Of a DNA stretch of 64,000 nt, positions 7,195 through 14,721 are shown piece by piece. The first letter of the stretch is position 1. The number at the start of each line of letters is the position of its first letter. Below the pieces are notes generated by a model, which did not search any database, was not told the origin of the DNA, and saw only the letters and a program-made list of their open reading frames with translations. The stretch is from Lachnospiraceae bacterium (GTDB lineage: Bacteria; Bacillota; Clostridia; Lachnospirales; Lachnospiraceae), in contig NBBL01000001.1 in NCBI GenBank assembly GCA_002892395.1, positions 589 through 64,588 on the forward strand. The letters run 5' to 3'. The translations under genes were made by a program, and so were the position numbers.

Positions 7195-8559
7195 ATGCTG
7201 AATTCACTTGAGGTAATGGAAACCAATAATATGATTGACCATGATCTTCTGGACGTCCGAACCGTCACCATGGGAATCAGTCTTTTGGATTGTGCGGACC
7301 GAGATCCGGAGCGGGTCAATGAAAAAATTTATGAAAAAATTCTGCGTTATGCGGGAGCGCTGGTGGAGACAGGCAATGCCATCAGCCGGGATTTCGGCGT
7401 GCCCATCGTAAACAAGCGCGTCTCCGTGACACCCATCGCACTGATCGGCGCATCGTCCTGCCGGTCGGCGGCAGATTATGTGACGATTGCGAAGACACTT
7501 GACCGGGCCGCCAAGGAGATCGGCGTCAATTTTATCGGAGGATATTCGGCGCTTGTCAGCAAGGGGATGACGGATGCCGATCGCCTGTTGATTGATTCCA
7601 TTCCGGAGGCGCTTTCCTGCACGGAGCGGGTCTGCAGCTCTGTGAATCTCGGATCGACTAAGACCGGACTCAATATGGATGCGGTGCGGCGCATGGGACA
7701 GGTGATCAAGGAAACTGCGGAGGCGACAAAGGAAATGGATTCCCTTGGTTGTGCGAAGCTTGTGGTGTTCTGCAACGCGCCCGACGATAATCCGTTTATG
7801 GCGGGCGCGTTTCATGGCGTAACCGAAGCCGAGGCGATCATCAATGTGGGAGTCAGCGGGCCGGGGGTCGTCCGCGCGGCGATTCAGAAGGTGCGGGGAG
7901 AAAGCTTTGAGGTTCTTTGCGAAACCATCAAAAAGACGGCATTCAAGATCACGAGAGTCGGACAGCTGGTGGCGCAGGAGGCGAGCAGACGGTTAAAGGT
8001 TCCCTTCGGAATCATTGATCTTTCCCTCGCTCCGACACCGGCTGTGGGAGACTCCGTGGCGGAAATTCTGGAGGAGATCGGGCTGGAGCGCGTCGGGGCC
8101 CCCGGCACCACGGCGGCACTCGCCATGCTGAACGATCAGGTGAAAAAGGGGGGTATCATGGCATCCTCCTATGTGGGAGGCCTGAGCGGCGCATTTATCC
8201 CGGTCAGTGAGGATCAGGGAATGATTGATGCAGTCAGAATGGGGGCACTGACCATGGAGAAGCTGGAGGCAATGACCTGTGTCTGCTCCGTAGGGCTGGA
8301 CATGATCGCCATTCCCGGCGATACGACAGATGCCACCATTGCCGGGATCATTGCAGATGAGGCAGCCATTGGCATGATCAACCAGAAGACCACGGCGGTT
8401 CGCCTGATTCCGGCCTGCGGAAAGAAGGTGGGAGATATGGTAGAGTTCGGCGGACTGCTGGGCCGCGCACCGGTGATTCCGGTCAATTCCTTTGGCTGTG
8501 CAGATTTTGTGAATCGCAGGGGCAGAATTCCGGCTCCGATTCATTCCTTCAAAAACTAG
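7195..8559 (+). CDS. UPF0210 / DUF711 family protein
   Basis: 454 aa protein of the UPF0210 (DUF711, PFL-like) family. Recognisable segments are [14 protein letters not shown] near the N-terminus, [28 protein letters not shown] and [20 protein letters not shown]. It is soluble, Gly/Ala-rich and related at fold level to glycyl-radical-type barrels, but no function is established to my knowledge. ATG 7195 follows GGGGGAG. It is co-directional with the ACT gene and ends 27 bases from the convergent tmcAL. No terminator is visible between them. Confidence 0.88.
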   Translation: MLNSLEVMETNNMIDHDLLDVRTVTMGISLLDCADRDPERVNEKIYEKILRYAGALVETGNAISRDFGVPIVNKRVSVTPIALIGASSCRSAADYVTIAKTLDRAAKEIGVNFIGGYSALVSKGMTDADRLLIDSIPEALSCTERVCSSVNLGSTKTGLNMDAVRRMGQVIKETAEATKEMDSLGCAKLVVFCNAPDDNPFMAGAFHGVTEAEAIINVGVSGPGVVRAAIQKVRGESFEVLCETIKKTAFKITRVGQLVAQEASRRLKVPFGIIDLSLAPTPAVGDSVAEILEEIGLERVGAPGTTAALAMLNDQVKKGGIMASSYVGGLSGAFIPVSEDQGMIDAVRMGALTMEKLEAMTCVCSVGLDMIAIPGDTTDATIAGIIADEAAIGMINQKTTAVRLIPACGKKVGDMVEFGGLLGRAPVIPVNSFGCADFVNRRGRIPAPIHSFKN

Positions 8560-8586
8560 CAGGTGCCAGGCCGAAAATACAGCGGA

Positions 8587-9852
8587 TCAGATTCGGATCA
8601 GCTGTTGGCGGTACAGGCTTTCCGGCGCCTCCAGGTTCTGCTCAAAGCAGAGCGCATTCCAGACCGCCGTAGCGTGAACCTCCGATCGAAAGAGCTCATA
8701 GGCGGCGGGAGAATCCCGAAGGATTTCTCCCGCCTTTGCGGCCTTGCTGAGAATCGGGATGGAGGCAGATTGCTTTAATAGAGTGAGCAATTCTTCGGAT
8801 TCCTTTCGGAAGCCGAGCAGACGCGCGTACGGGGCGGGAGATGTGGCCTTCCAAAGCTGCATGTCCCGCTTTTTTATACCGAGAAGGAGGTGGGTCAGCC
8901 CGCGGGCAATACGGGTGTACGTGTACTGCTTTGTTTTCAGCGCGCTGATCATGTCCTCATAGGTCCGGTAACGGAAGGAAAAGGAGGCGAGGCGGTCAGC
9001 GAGATCCGGAGAGATGTCAGCGTAATCCGAAAGGCAGGCTCCCTCGTAAAGCATCTGCAGAATGCGAAGGCGGAGCGCACCGCACATGCAGTCGGGAGAA
9101 AGAAAGCCGGAATGCTGAATCAGCTGCAGGGATTGCTTTGGCATCACCGGCTTCAGCAGCCCAGGATCCCGGTGAAGGAGGATGTGGCTTCGAATGGCGG
9201 TGGCGGATGCCAGGGTACCGTTTAACGCCGGATCATGATGGCCGCTGCCTTTTCTTCCCACGGTCAGCATGCGGAGCGGAAGCTGTTCTCTTTGTATGGC
9301 AGCTGCATACTCAAATGCCAGAATGTTGTTGGGACGGGAGAGAAGCTCCCTCATGCGAGCCAGCCGCGGGGGGGATGCCCCTTTGCTGAGAAGATCCTTG
9401 CCGGCTGCATGCAGCCGCGCCTCCGGATAGCTGAGCCCGTTTCTCAGCGCTTCCCGTATACTCTCTCGGAAGACCGGAGAATCCTGACAAATGGATCCGG
9501 CCAACGCCATCAGCTCGTCTGCATCGGCGTCTTCGGTGCCGCAGGAGAGGAGGGGAATGCCCAGAGCGGACATCATGCGCACCCCGCAGAGGGCGTAATC
9601 CCCGGCAGCGGCAGAAGAAAAGGGGGAGGGAAGTTCAAATACGGCGTCGGCGCCGCAGCGCAGTGCCGCTTCTGCGCGAAGGTGCGTGCTGTACATGGCA
9701 GGCATGCCCCGCTGCACAAAGCTTCCGCTCAAAAGCACGACGCAGTAGCGCGCCCCGCTGGCAGCCAATGCGCGTCTCATCTGATAGAAATGGCCATTGT
9801 GAAAGGGATGATATTCCGCAATAATCCCTACAATCGGGACAAAATTCATCAT
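8587..9852 (-). CDS. tmcAL: tRNA(Met) cytidine acetate ligase
   Basis: Makes N4-acetylcytidine at the wobble base (C34) of elongator tRNA-Met using ATP and acetate (family known from B. subtilis YlbM). The 421 aa sequence begins with the nucleotidyltransferase signature GIIAEYHPFHNGH (HNGH at 18-21). Further family features are LLSGSFVQRGMPA and DAVFELPSPFSSAAAGDYAL, and near the C-terminus KKRDMQLW and APYARLLGF. Two ATGs (9852, 9849) follow AGGAG; either is possible. It is divergent from ackA-pta, whose pathway makes its substrate acetate. The 108-base divergent gap holds the ackA promoter; I do not see a convincing promoter for this gene. Confidence 0.92.
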   Translation of the reverse strand: MMNFVPIVGIIAEYHPFHNGHFYQMRRALAASGARYCVVLLSGSFVQRGMPAMYSTHLRAEAALRCGADAVFELPSPFSSAAAGDYALCGVRMMSALGIPLLSCGTEDADADELMALAGSICQDSPVFRESIREALRNGLSYPEARLHAAGKDLLSKGASPPRLARMRELLSRPNNILAFEYAAAIQREQLPLRMLTVGRKGSGHHDPALNGTLASATAIRSHILLHRDPGLLKPVMPKQSLQLIQHSGFLSPDCMCGALRLRILQMLYEGACLSDYADISPDLADRLASFSFRYRTYEDMISALKTKQYTYTRIARGLTHLLLGIKKRDMQLWKATSPAPYARLLGFRKESEELLTLLKQSASIPILSKAAKAGEILRDSPAAYELFRSEVHATAVWNALCFEQNLEAPESLYRQQLIRI

Positions 9853-9889
9853 AAAATCTCCTGCATTGGCAAAAATACAGTCTTTAGAC

Positions 9890-9919
9890 TTGTACTTTTT
9901 GTGTCCACTGCTCTATAAT
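9890..9919 (+). promoter_or_regulatory. Promoter of ackA-pta
   Basis: TTGTAC (9890-9895) and a perfect TATAAT (9914-9919) are 18 bases apart. The -10 ends 41 bases before the ackA start. It lies in the divergent region shared with tmcAL. Confidence 0.65.
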
Positions 9920-9960
9920 CATACTATATGCGATTATATAATTGAAAGGGGTCACTGACA

Positions 9961-11160
9961 ATGAAAATTCTTGTTATGAACTGCGGAAGCTCTTCCCTGA
10001 AATATCAGCTGATCGACATGGAAAACGAAAGCGTGCTGGCGAAGGGACTCTGTGAGCGCATCGGAATTGATGGCTCTGTGCTGACGCATAAGCCGGCCGG
10101 AGGCCAGGCGTGGAAGCAGGAAGCGCCGATGCCTACCCACCGGGAGGCGATCCAGATGGTCATGGATGCTTTGATCGACAATGCCCATGGCGTGATCAAG
10201 GACACGGACGAAATTTCTGCCATCGGTCATCGGGTGGTTCACGGAGGAACCTATTACAGCGAGTCGGTTGTCGTAGATGACAGCGTAAAGGAAGCGATCC
10301 GTGATTGTTTTGATTTGGCTCCTTTGCATAATCCTGCCAATCTGATGGGAATTGAGGCCTGTGAGGCGGCGATGCCCGGTAAGCCGAATGTGGCAGTGTT
10401 TGACACTGCATTTGGCATGAGCATGGAAGAAAAGGCATATCTCTATGCGCTTCCCTACGAGTACTATGAGAAGTACAGAATCCGCCGCTACGGCTTCCAC
10501 GGCACAAGCCACGGCTTTGTCTCCGGAGAGGCCATCAAAATGGCGAATCTGGATCCGAAATCCGCAAAGGTAATTGTGTGTCATCTTGGAAACGGCGCCT
10601 CTGTTTCCGCTTCCGTGGGCGGCAGGTGTGTGGATACTTCCATGGGACTCACCCCCTTGGAGGGACTCATTATGGGAACCCGCTCCGGCGACATTGATCC
10701 GGCTATTGTACAGTTTGTCTGTGCACATGAGCATCTCAGCGTCGATGAAATGCTGAATGTTCTGAACAAGAAGTCCGGTGTTCTGGGCCTTTCCAACGGA
10801 ATCTCCAGTGACTTCCGAGATATTGATGAGGCCGCTGCCAAGGGGGATCACCACGCAAAGATTGCCCTGGAGGCGTATACGCTTCGGGTCGCGAAATACA
10901 TCGGCGCCTATGCTGCGGCCATGAACGGCGTGGATGCGATTGCATTTACGGCAGGTGTCGGAGAAAACGACAAGGTGATGCGAAAGAATATTTGCGCTTA
11001 CCTTGGCTTCCTCGGCGTCGAGATTGATGATGTGAAAAACGATGTCCGGGGAGAAAACCGCATCATCTCCACAGATGGATCCAAGGTTACAGTGCTGCTT
11101 CTTCCCACCAATGAGGAGCTTAAAATTGCGAGAGACACGCGTGCTCTCACAGAAAAATAA
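9961..11160 (+). CDS. ackA: Acetate kinase
   Basis: Converts acetyl phosphate and ADP to acetate and ATP, the energy-yielding end of acetate fermentation in the cytoplasm. The 399 aa length is standard. The start KILVMNCGSSSLKYQL is the family signature; VVHGGTYY, FDTAFG, RRYGFHGTSHGFV and HLGNGASVSA are nucleotide and substrate motifs of the ASKHA fold. FTAGVGEND is near the C-terminus. ATG 9961 has AAAGGGG 8 bases upstream. pta follows after 72 bases with no clear terminator, so the two probably form one operon. Confidence 0.98.
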   Translation: MKILVMNCGSSSLKYQLIDMENESVLAKGLCERIGIDGSVLTHKPAGGQAWKQEAPMPTHREAIQMVMDALIDNAHGVIKDTDEISAIGHRVVHGGTYYSESVVVDDSVKEAIRDCFDLAPLHNPANLMGIEACEAAMPGKPNVAVFDTAFGMSMEEKAYLYALPYEYYEKYRIRRYGFHGTSHGFVSGEAIKMANLDPKSAKVIVCHLGNGASVSASVGGRCVDTSMGLTPLEGLIMGTRSGDIDPAIVQFVCAHEHLSVDEMLNVLNKKSGVLGLSNGISSDFRDIDEAAAKGDHHAKIALEAYTLRVAKYIGAYAAAMNGVDAIAFTAGVGENDKVMRKNICAYLGFLGVEIDDVKNDVRGENRIISTDGSKVTVLLLPTNEELKIARDTRALTEK

Positions 11161-11232
11161 GAGTCTTTGTTGAACCCTTTGCCCGCATTGCAATCGCTTG
11201 TGAACACATTTGAAAACAGAAAGGACTAAGAG

Positions 11233-12216
11233 ATGTATACATTTGGTACGATGATTCAAAAGCTGAAAAAAGACCCGAAGAGAATCGTATTCACTGAGGG
11301 AACCGATGAGAGAATTCTGGAGGCTGCGTCCCGCCTTCTGGCAGGAAACTTTCTGACTCCTGTACTGCTGGGAAGCAAAAAAGACGTAGAGGCTGCGGCG
11401 GAGGAAGCAGGGTACAACATAAGGGGAGCCGAGATCATTGATCCTGCGAACTTTGACCGCTTTGACGAGATGGTGGAACAGTTCTGCGAGATCAGAAAGA
11501 GCAAGGGAGTGACACCGGAACAGGCGAGAACCATCCTGTCCGGCGGAAATTACTTCGGCACCATGCTGATCAAGATGGGAATTGCAGACTGCCTGCTGGG
11601 GGGAGCCACCTACTCCACAGCGGATACGGTGCGTCCGGCGCTTCAGATTATCAAGACAAAGCCAGGCAATAAGATTGTTTCTTCCTGCTTCATTCTGGTG
11701 CGCCCATCTGCCACCGGTGACAATGAGGTGCTGGCGATGGCCGACTGCGCGATCAATATCAAGCCGAATGAGGACGAACTGGTTGAGATTTGCGGGGAGA
11801 CCGTGAGCTGCGCCAAGGTGTTCGGCGTGGATCCGAAGGTGGCATTTCTGAGCTATTCCACCTTTGGCTCCGGAAGCGGAGAGGACGTGGATAAGATGAG
11901 AAATGCCTGCCGGAAGGCAAAGGCTGCATATCCGGATGTTCCGATCGACGGGGAACTTCAGTTTGACGCTGCGGTTTCTCCCACCGTGGCCAGGACGAAG
12001 TGCCCGGATTCTGCGGTTGCCGGGTATGCGAATACCTTTATTTTCCCCGATATCAATGCGGGAAACATCGGATACAAGATTGCACAGAGAATGGGCTCCT
12101 TTGAGGCTTACGGCCCGATTCTGCTGGGGCTGAACGCACAGATCAATGACCTCTCCCGGGGCTGTAATGCGCAGGAGGTCTATTCCATGGCGATCATCAC
12201 CGGCGCACTGGCATAA
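11233..12216 (+). CDS. pta: Phosphate acetyltransferase
   Basis: Interconverts acetyl-CoA and acetyl phosphate, supplying ackA. The protein is 327 aa, the short catalytic form without the N-terminal regulatory domains of E. coli Pta. KRIVFTEGTDERILEAA begins the domain, and TVRPALQIIKTKPG, SCFILV and GELQFDAAV are family motifs. ATG 11233 follows AAAGGACTAAG. The reverse strand across ackA and pta is also open for about 770 codons, but that is a by-product of base composition. Confidence 0.97.
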   Translation: MYTFGTMIQKLKKDPKRIVFTEGTDERILEAASRLLAGNFLTPVLLGSKKDVEAAAEEAGYNIRGAEIIDPANFDRFDEMVEQFCEIRKSKGVTPEQARTILSGGNYFGTMLIKMGIADCLLGGATYSTADTVRPALQIIKTKPGNKIVSSCFILVRPSATGDNEVLAMADCAINIKPNEDELVEICGETVSCAKVFGVDPKVAFLSYSTFGSGSGEDVDKMRNACRKAKAAYPDVPIDGELQFDAAVSPTVARTKCPDSAVAGYANTFIFPDINAGNIGYKIAQRMGSFEAYGPILLGLNAQINDLSRGCNAQEVYSMAIITGALA

Positions 12217-12254
12217 GCATTTTGGGGAAGTTGTTTCGATTGCATATAAAATGG

Positions 12255-12283
12255 TTGACAAATAAAAGAAGCCCTTTTATAAT
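12255..12283 (+). promoter_or_regulatory. Strong promoter of rpmF
   Basis: A perfect consensus: TTGACA (12255-12260), 17 bases, TATAAT (12278-12283), located 38 bases after the pta stop. The transcript would have a leader of about 65 bases holding a small perfect hairpin, ACGGC-AAAT-GCCGT (12311-12324). Confidence 0.88.
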
Positions 12284-12354
12284 GTTCCGTGTTATGCCAG
12301 TTTGATTTTTACGGCAAATGCCGTTATATGTGATAGGTGAGGAGGTGTTTCAGG

Positions 12355-12537
12355 ATGTCGATTTGTCCTAAGAATAAATCTTCCAAGGGGCGCAGAGATC
12401 AGAGAAGAGCCAACTGGAAAATGGGCGGGATGAACCTTGTCAAGTGCCCGAAGTGCGGGCAGCTTATGATGCCGCATCGCGTCTGCAAGAACTGCGGAAC
12501 GTACAACAAAAAGGAAATCGTCAAAGTCGGTGACTGA
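12355..12537 (+). CDS. rpmF: 50S ribosomal protein L32
   Basis: 60 aa ribosomal protein. The sequence is basic, with KNKSSKGRRDQRRANWK near the start and the zinc-ribbon pair CPKC (31-34) and CKNC (44-47), so this is the zinc-binding (C+) form of L32. ATG 12355 lies 9 bases behind AGGAGGTG. The DUF177 (yceD) gene that commonly precedes rpmF in Firmicutes is not present between pta and rpmF. A terminator follows, so it is its own short transcript. Confidence 0.97.
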   Translation: MSICPKNKSSKGRRDQRRANWKMGGMNLVKCPKCGQLMMPHRVCKNCGTYNKKEIVKVGD

Positions 12538-12561
12538 GACTGACCTTCGATGAAAGATGAC

Positions 12562-12589
12562 AGCCCGGAGCGCGTGCTCCGGGCTTTTT
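12562..12589 (+). terminator. Rho-independent terminator after rpmF
   Basis: A perfect hairpin, AGCCCGGAGC (12562-12571) with GCTCCGGGCT and a GCGT loop region, is followed by a T-run. It separates rpmF from plsX transcription. Confidence 0.95.
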
Positions 12590-12596
12590 CTGAAAC

Positions 12597-12625
12597 TTGA
12601 TATTTTTTTTTCGGTAAGATATCAT
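12597..12625 (+). promoter_or_regulatory. Promoter of the plsX-acpP-rnc-smc-ftsY run
   Basis: TTGATA (12597-12602) and TATCAT (12620-12625) are spaced 17 bases. The spacer holds a run of T residues left from the preceding terminator. The -10 is covered by an inverted repeat. Confidence 0.65.
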
Positions 12626-12638
12626 GTTCAGGTATCTT
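12616..12638. promoter_or_regulatory. Inverted repeat over the plsX -10 (candidate operator)
   Basis: AAGATA (12616-12621) and TATCTT (12633-12638) form a 23 bp dyad with an 11-base centre, covering the -10 and probable start of transcription. In other Firmicutes FapR controls plsX and fatty-acid genes, but this sequence does not look like the FapR box I remember. The regulator is unknown. Confidence 0.4.
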
Positions 12639-12663
12639 CGTGCGTACAGGGAGAGGAGAACAC

Positions 12664-13683
12664 ATGGTCAGAGTGGCGGTTGATGTGATGGGAGGAGATC
12701 ACGCCCCCGATGAAATCATAAACGGATGCCTGGCGGCGCTTTTGGAGAGCAGCGACATCGCACTGCTTCTGTTCGGAGTTGAGGAAGTGATCCGTGAAGC
12801 ACTGAGGGGAAGAGACTATGACAGCGGGCGGATCACGGTGGTTTCAGCTCCGGAGGTGATCGAGACGGGAGATTCTCCGGTCGCGTCCATCCGGGAAAAG
12901 AAGAATTCCTCCATCGTGCTCGGAATGAAGGCAGTCAGAGAGAAACAGGCGGATGCCTTTGTGTCGGCGGGCAGCTCCGGCGCCATACTTGTGGGCGCTC
13001 AGGTGATTGTGGGACGGATCAAGGGGGTAGAGCGGGCGCCCTTTGCGCCGCTGCTTCCCACAGTAAACGGCGGTGTCACGCTGCTCCTGGATGCCGGTGC
13101 CAATGTGGATGCGAGAGCCTCTCATCTGGTGCAGTTTGCACAGATGGGATCCATCTATATGGAGCACGCATTTGGGATTCCTTCGCCCAGAGTTGCAATT
13201 CTCAATGTGGGCATGGAGGAGGAGAAGGGCAATGCGCTGGTGAAAGAAAGTTATCCGCTGCTTTCCGCCCTGAAGAACATTCACTTTATCGGCAATATGG
13301 AGGCCCGGGAAGTGGTGCATGGATATGCCGATGTCTGCGTCTGCGAGGGCTTTGCCGGAAACATGGTGCTGAAGGCAACAGAGGGAACCGCTTCTGCTCT
13401 TCTCAGCCTGATGAAGCGGGCACTGCATTCCGATGCGCGGAGTAAACTGGGCGGACTTCTGGTGAAGCCCTCGTTAAAGCGGGCATTGAAGGAATTTGAT
13501 GTTTCCCGCTTTGGGGGAGCGCCCATGCTGGGACTGAACGGTCTTGTGGTAAAAACCCATGGAAACGCCGGTGCGTCAGAAATTTGCAATGCCATTTTGC
13601 AGTGCAAAACCTTTTGGAAGGAACAGATCAACCAGCACATTGCGAAGGAGATTGGACTTGGAGCCGGAGAAGGAACTCATTAA
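12664..13683 (+). CDS. plsX: Phosphate acyltransferase PlsX
   Basis: Makes acyl phosphate from acyl-ACP, the first step of the PlsX/PlsY/PlsC phospholipid route; peripheral membrane enzyme. 339 aa from ATG 12664, which has GAGGAG upstream. VAVDVMGGDHAP is the signature at the N-terminus; AFVSAGSSGAILVGA, LLLDAGAN and VCEGFAGNMVLKATEG follow. The acyl-carrier-protein gene overlaps its 3' end, and the partner acyltransferase plsY is at 33293. Confidence 0.97.
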   Translation: MVRVAVDVMGGDHAPDEIINGCLAALLESSDIALLLFGVEEVIREALRGRDYDSGRITVVSAPEVIETGDSPVASIREKKNSSIVLGMKAVREKQADAFVSAGSSGAILVGAQVIVGRIKGVERAPFAPLLPTVNGGVTLLLDAGANVDARASHLVQFAQMGSIYMEHAFGIPSPRVAILNVGMEEEKGNALVKESYPLLSALKNIHFIGNMEAREVVHGYADVCVCEGFAGNMVLKATEGTASALLSLMKRALHSDARSKLGGLLVKPSLKRALKEFDVSRFGGAPMLGLNGLVVKTHGNAGASEICNAILQCKTFWKEQINQHIAKEIGLGAGEGTH

Positions 13684-13921
13684 GAAAATGATCGCAGACG
13701 TTTTGGGACGTAAGCCGGAGGAACTGTCGGATCAGGATCTCCTCACCGAGGATTTGTGCGCAGATTCCCTGGAGCTGTTTCGGATTGCGGCGGAAATTGA
13801 GGAGTATTTTGATGTGGAGCTTCCGCCGGAGGAGGCAGCGCACATTCGCTCGGTGCAGGATGCGGAGAATGTCTTGAGCGGGCTGGTTGTAACCGGGGAG
13901 AGGGAAGGAAAGGAAGCATGA
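13658..13921 (+). CDS. acpP: Acyl carrier protein
   Basis: Carries growing acyl chains on a phosphopantetheine arm. The attachment motif CADSLEL puts the modified Ser at residue 37 of an 87 aa acidic protein. The start is most likely TTG 13658, 7 bases behind AAGGAG and overlapping the plsX end by 26 bases; an in-frame TTG at 13652 is too close to that site. The motif LCADSLELF differs from the more usual GADSLD, so a specialised ACP is possible, but the position between plsX and rnc argues for the main one. Confidence 0.88.
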   Translation: MEPEKELIKKMIADVLGRKPEELSDQDLLTEDLCADSLELFRIAAEIEEYFDVELPPEEAAHIRSVQDAENVLSGLVVTGEREGKEA

Positions 13922-13958
13922 AACCACCAAAATCAATGGGACAAAGGAAATGAGAGCC

Positions 13959-14705
13959 ATGGGAAAACTTGTGAAAGACTGGGGCGGAAAGAAGGGGGAG
14001 GAAATGCAAAGGGAAGATGATCCGATGGACGAATTGCAGGCTGTGATCGGCTACCGCTTCCGAAGGCCTCTTTACCTGAAGCAGGCTCTGACCCATACCT
14101 CCTGTGCGAATGAGGCACATGCCGGTCATGCAGGCTCCAACGAACGGCTTGAATTTCTCGGAGATGCGGTTCTGGAGCTGGTGAGCTCCGAATATTTTTA
14201 CCGGGAGAAGCCGGAGCTTCCGGAGGGAAGCCTGACGAAACTTCGCGCCAGCTTTGTCTGCGAACCGGCGTTGGCATACTGTGCCGAACAGATCCCGTTA
14301 AACCCCTATCTTTACCTGGGAAAGGGAGAGGAACAGACCGGGGGGAGGATGCGGGCAAGCATTCTTTCCGATGCGATGGAGGCTGTGATCGGCGCCATCT
14401 ATCTGGACGGCGGGTACCGGGAGGCGCGGGAATTCATTTACCGTTTTATTTTGAACGATATTGAAGGAAAGCAATATTTCTACGATGCCAAGACCATATT
14501 GCAGGAGGAGCTGCAGAAAAACGGAGAAGCGGATATCAGCTATCGTCTGCTCTCGGAGGAAGGCCCGGATCATCAGAAGACCTTTACCTCAGCCGTATTT
14601 CTGGAGGAAACAGAGCTTGCAAGGGGCAGCGCCGGGAGCAAGAAAAGAGCGGAGCAGAATGCGGCGTATGCGGCGTTAAAGGCGTTGAAAATCGTGACAG
14701 GATGA
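13959..14705 (+). CDS. rnc: Ribonuclease III
   Basis: Cuts double-stranded RNA in rRNA and mRNA processing. From ATG 13959 the protein is 248 aa; ATG 13950 and ATG 14004 are also possible, and their ribosome-binding sites do not decide clearly. The nuclease signature NERLEFLGDAV is at about 61-71 and the second acidic site DAMEAVIGAIYLDGG near 140. A double-stranded-RNA-binding domain ends the protein (GSAGSKKRAEQNAAYAAL). It is flanked by acpP and smc, the common Gram-positive order. Confidence 0.95.
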   Translation: MGKLVKDWGGKKGEEMQREDDPMDELQAVIGYRFRRPLYLKQALTHTSCANEAHAGHAGSNERLEFLGDAVLELVSSEYFYREKPELPEGSLTKLRASFVCEPALAYCAEQIPLNPYLYLGKGEEQTGGRMRASILSDAMEAVIGAIYLDGGYREAREFIYRFILNDIEGKQYFYDAKTILQEELQKNGEADISYRLLSEEGPDHQKTFTSAVFLEETELARGSAGSKKRAEQNAAYAALKALKIVTG

Positions 14706-14721
14706 CGGAGAAAGAGACGGG

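Noticed and set aside
9952-12261. Long open frame on the minus strand opposite ackA and pta (about 770 codons)
   Set aside because: It mirrors two unmistakable genes; its product is Cys/His/Arg-rich with no recognisable domain and no ribosome-binding site. It comes from codon bias of the real genes.
12616-12638. FapR operator at plsX
   Set aside because: A dyad is present but it does not match the FapR consensus as I recall it, so I list it only as an unassigned inverted repeat.
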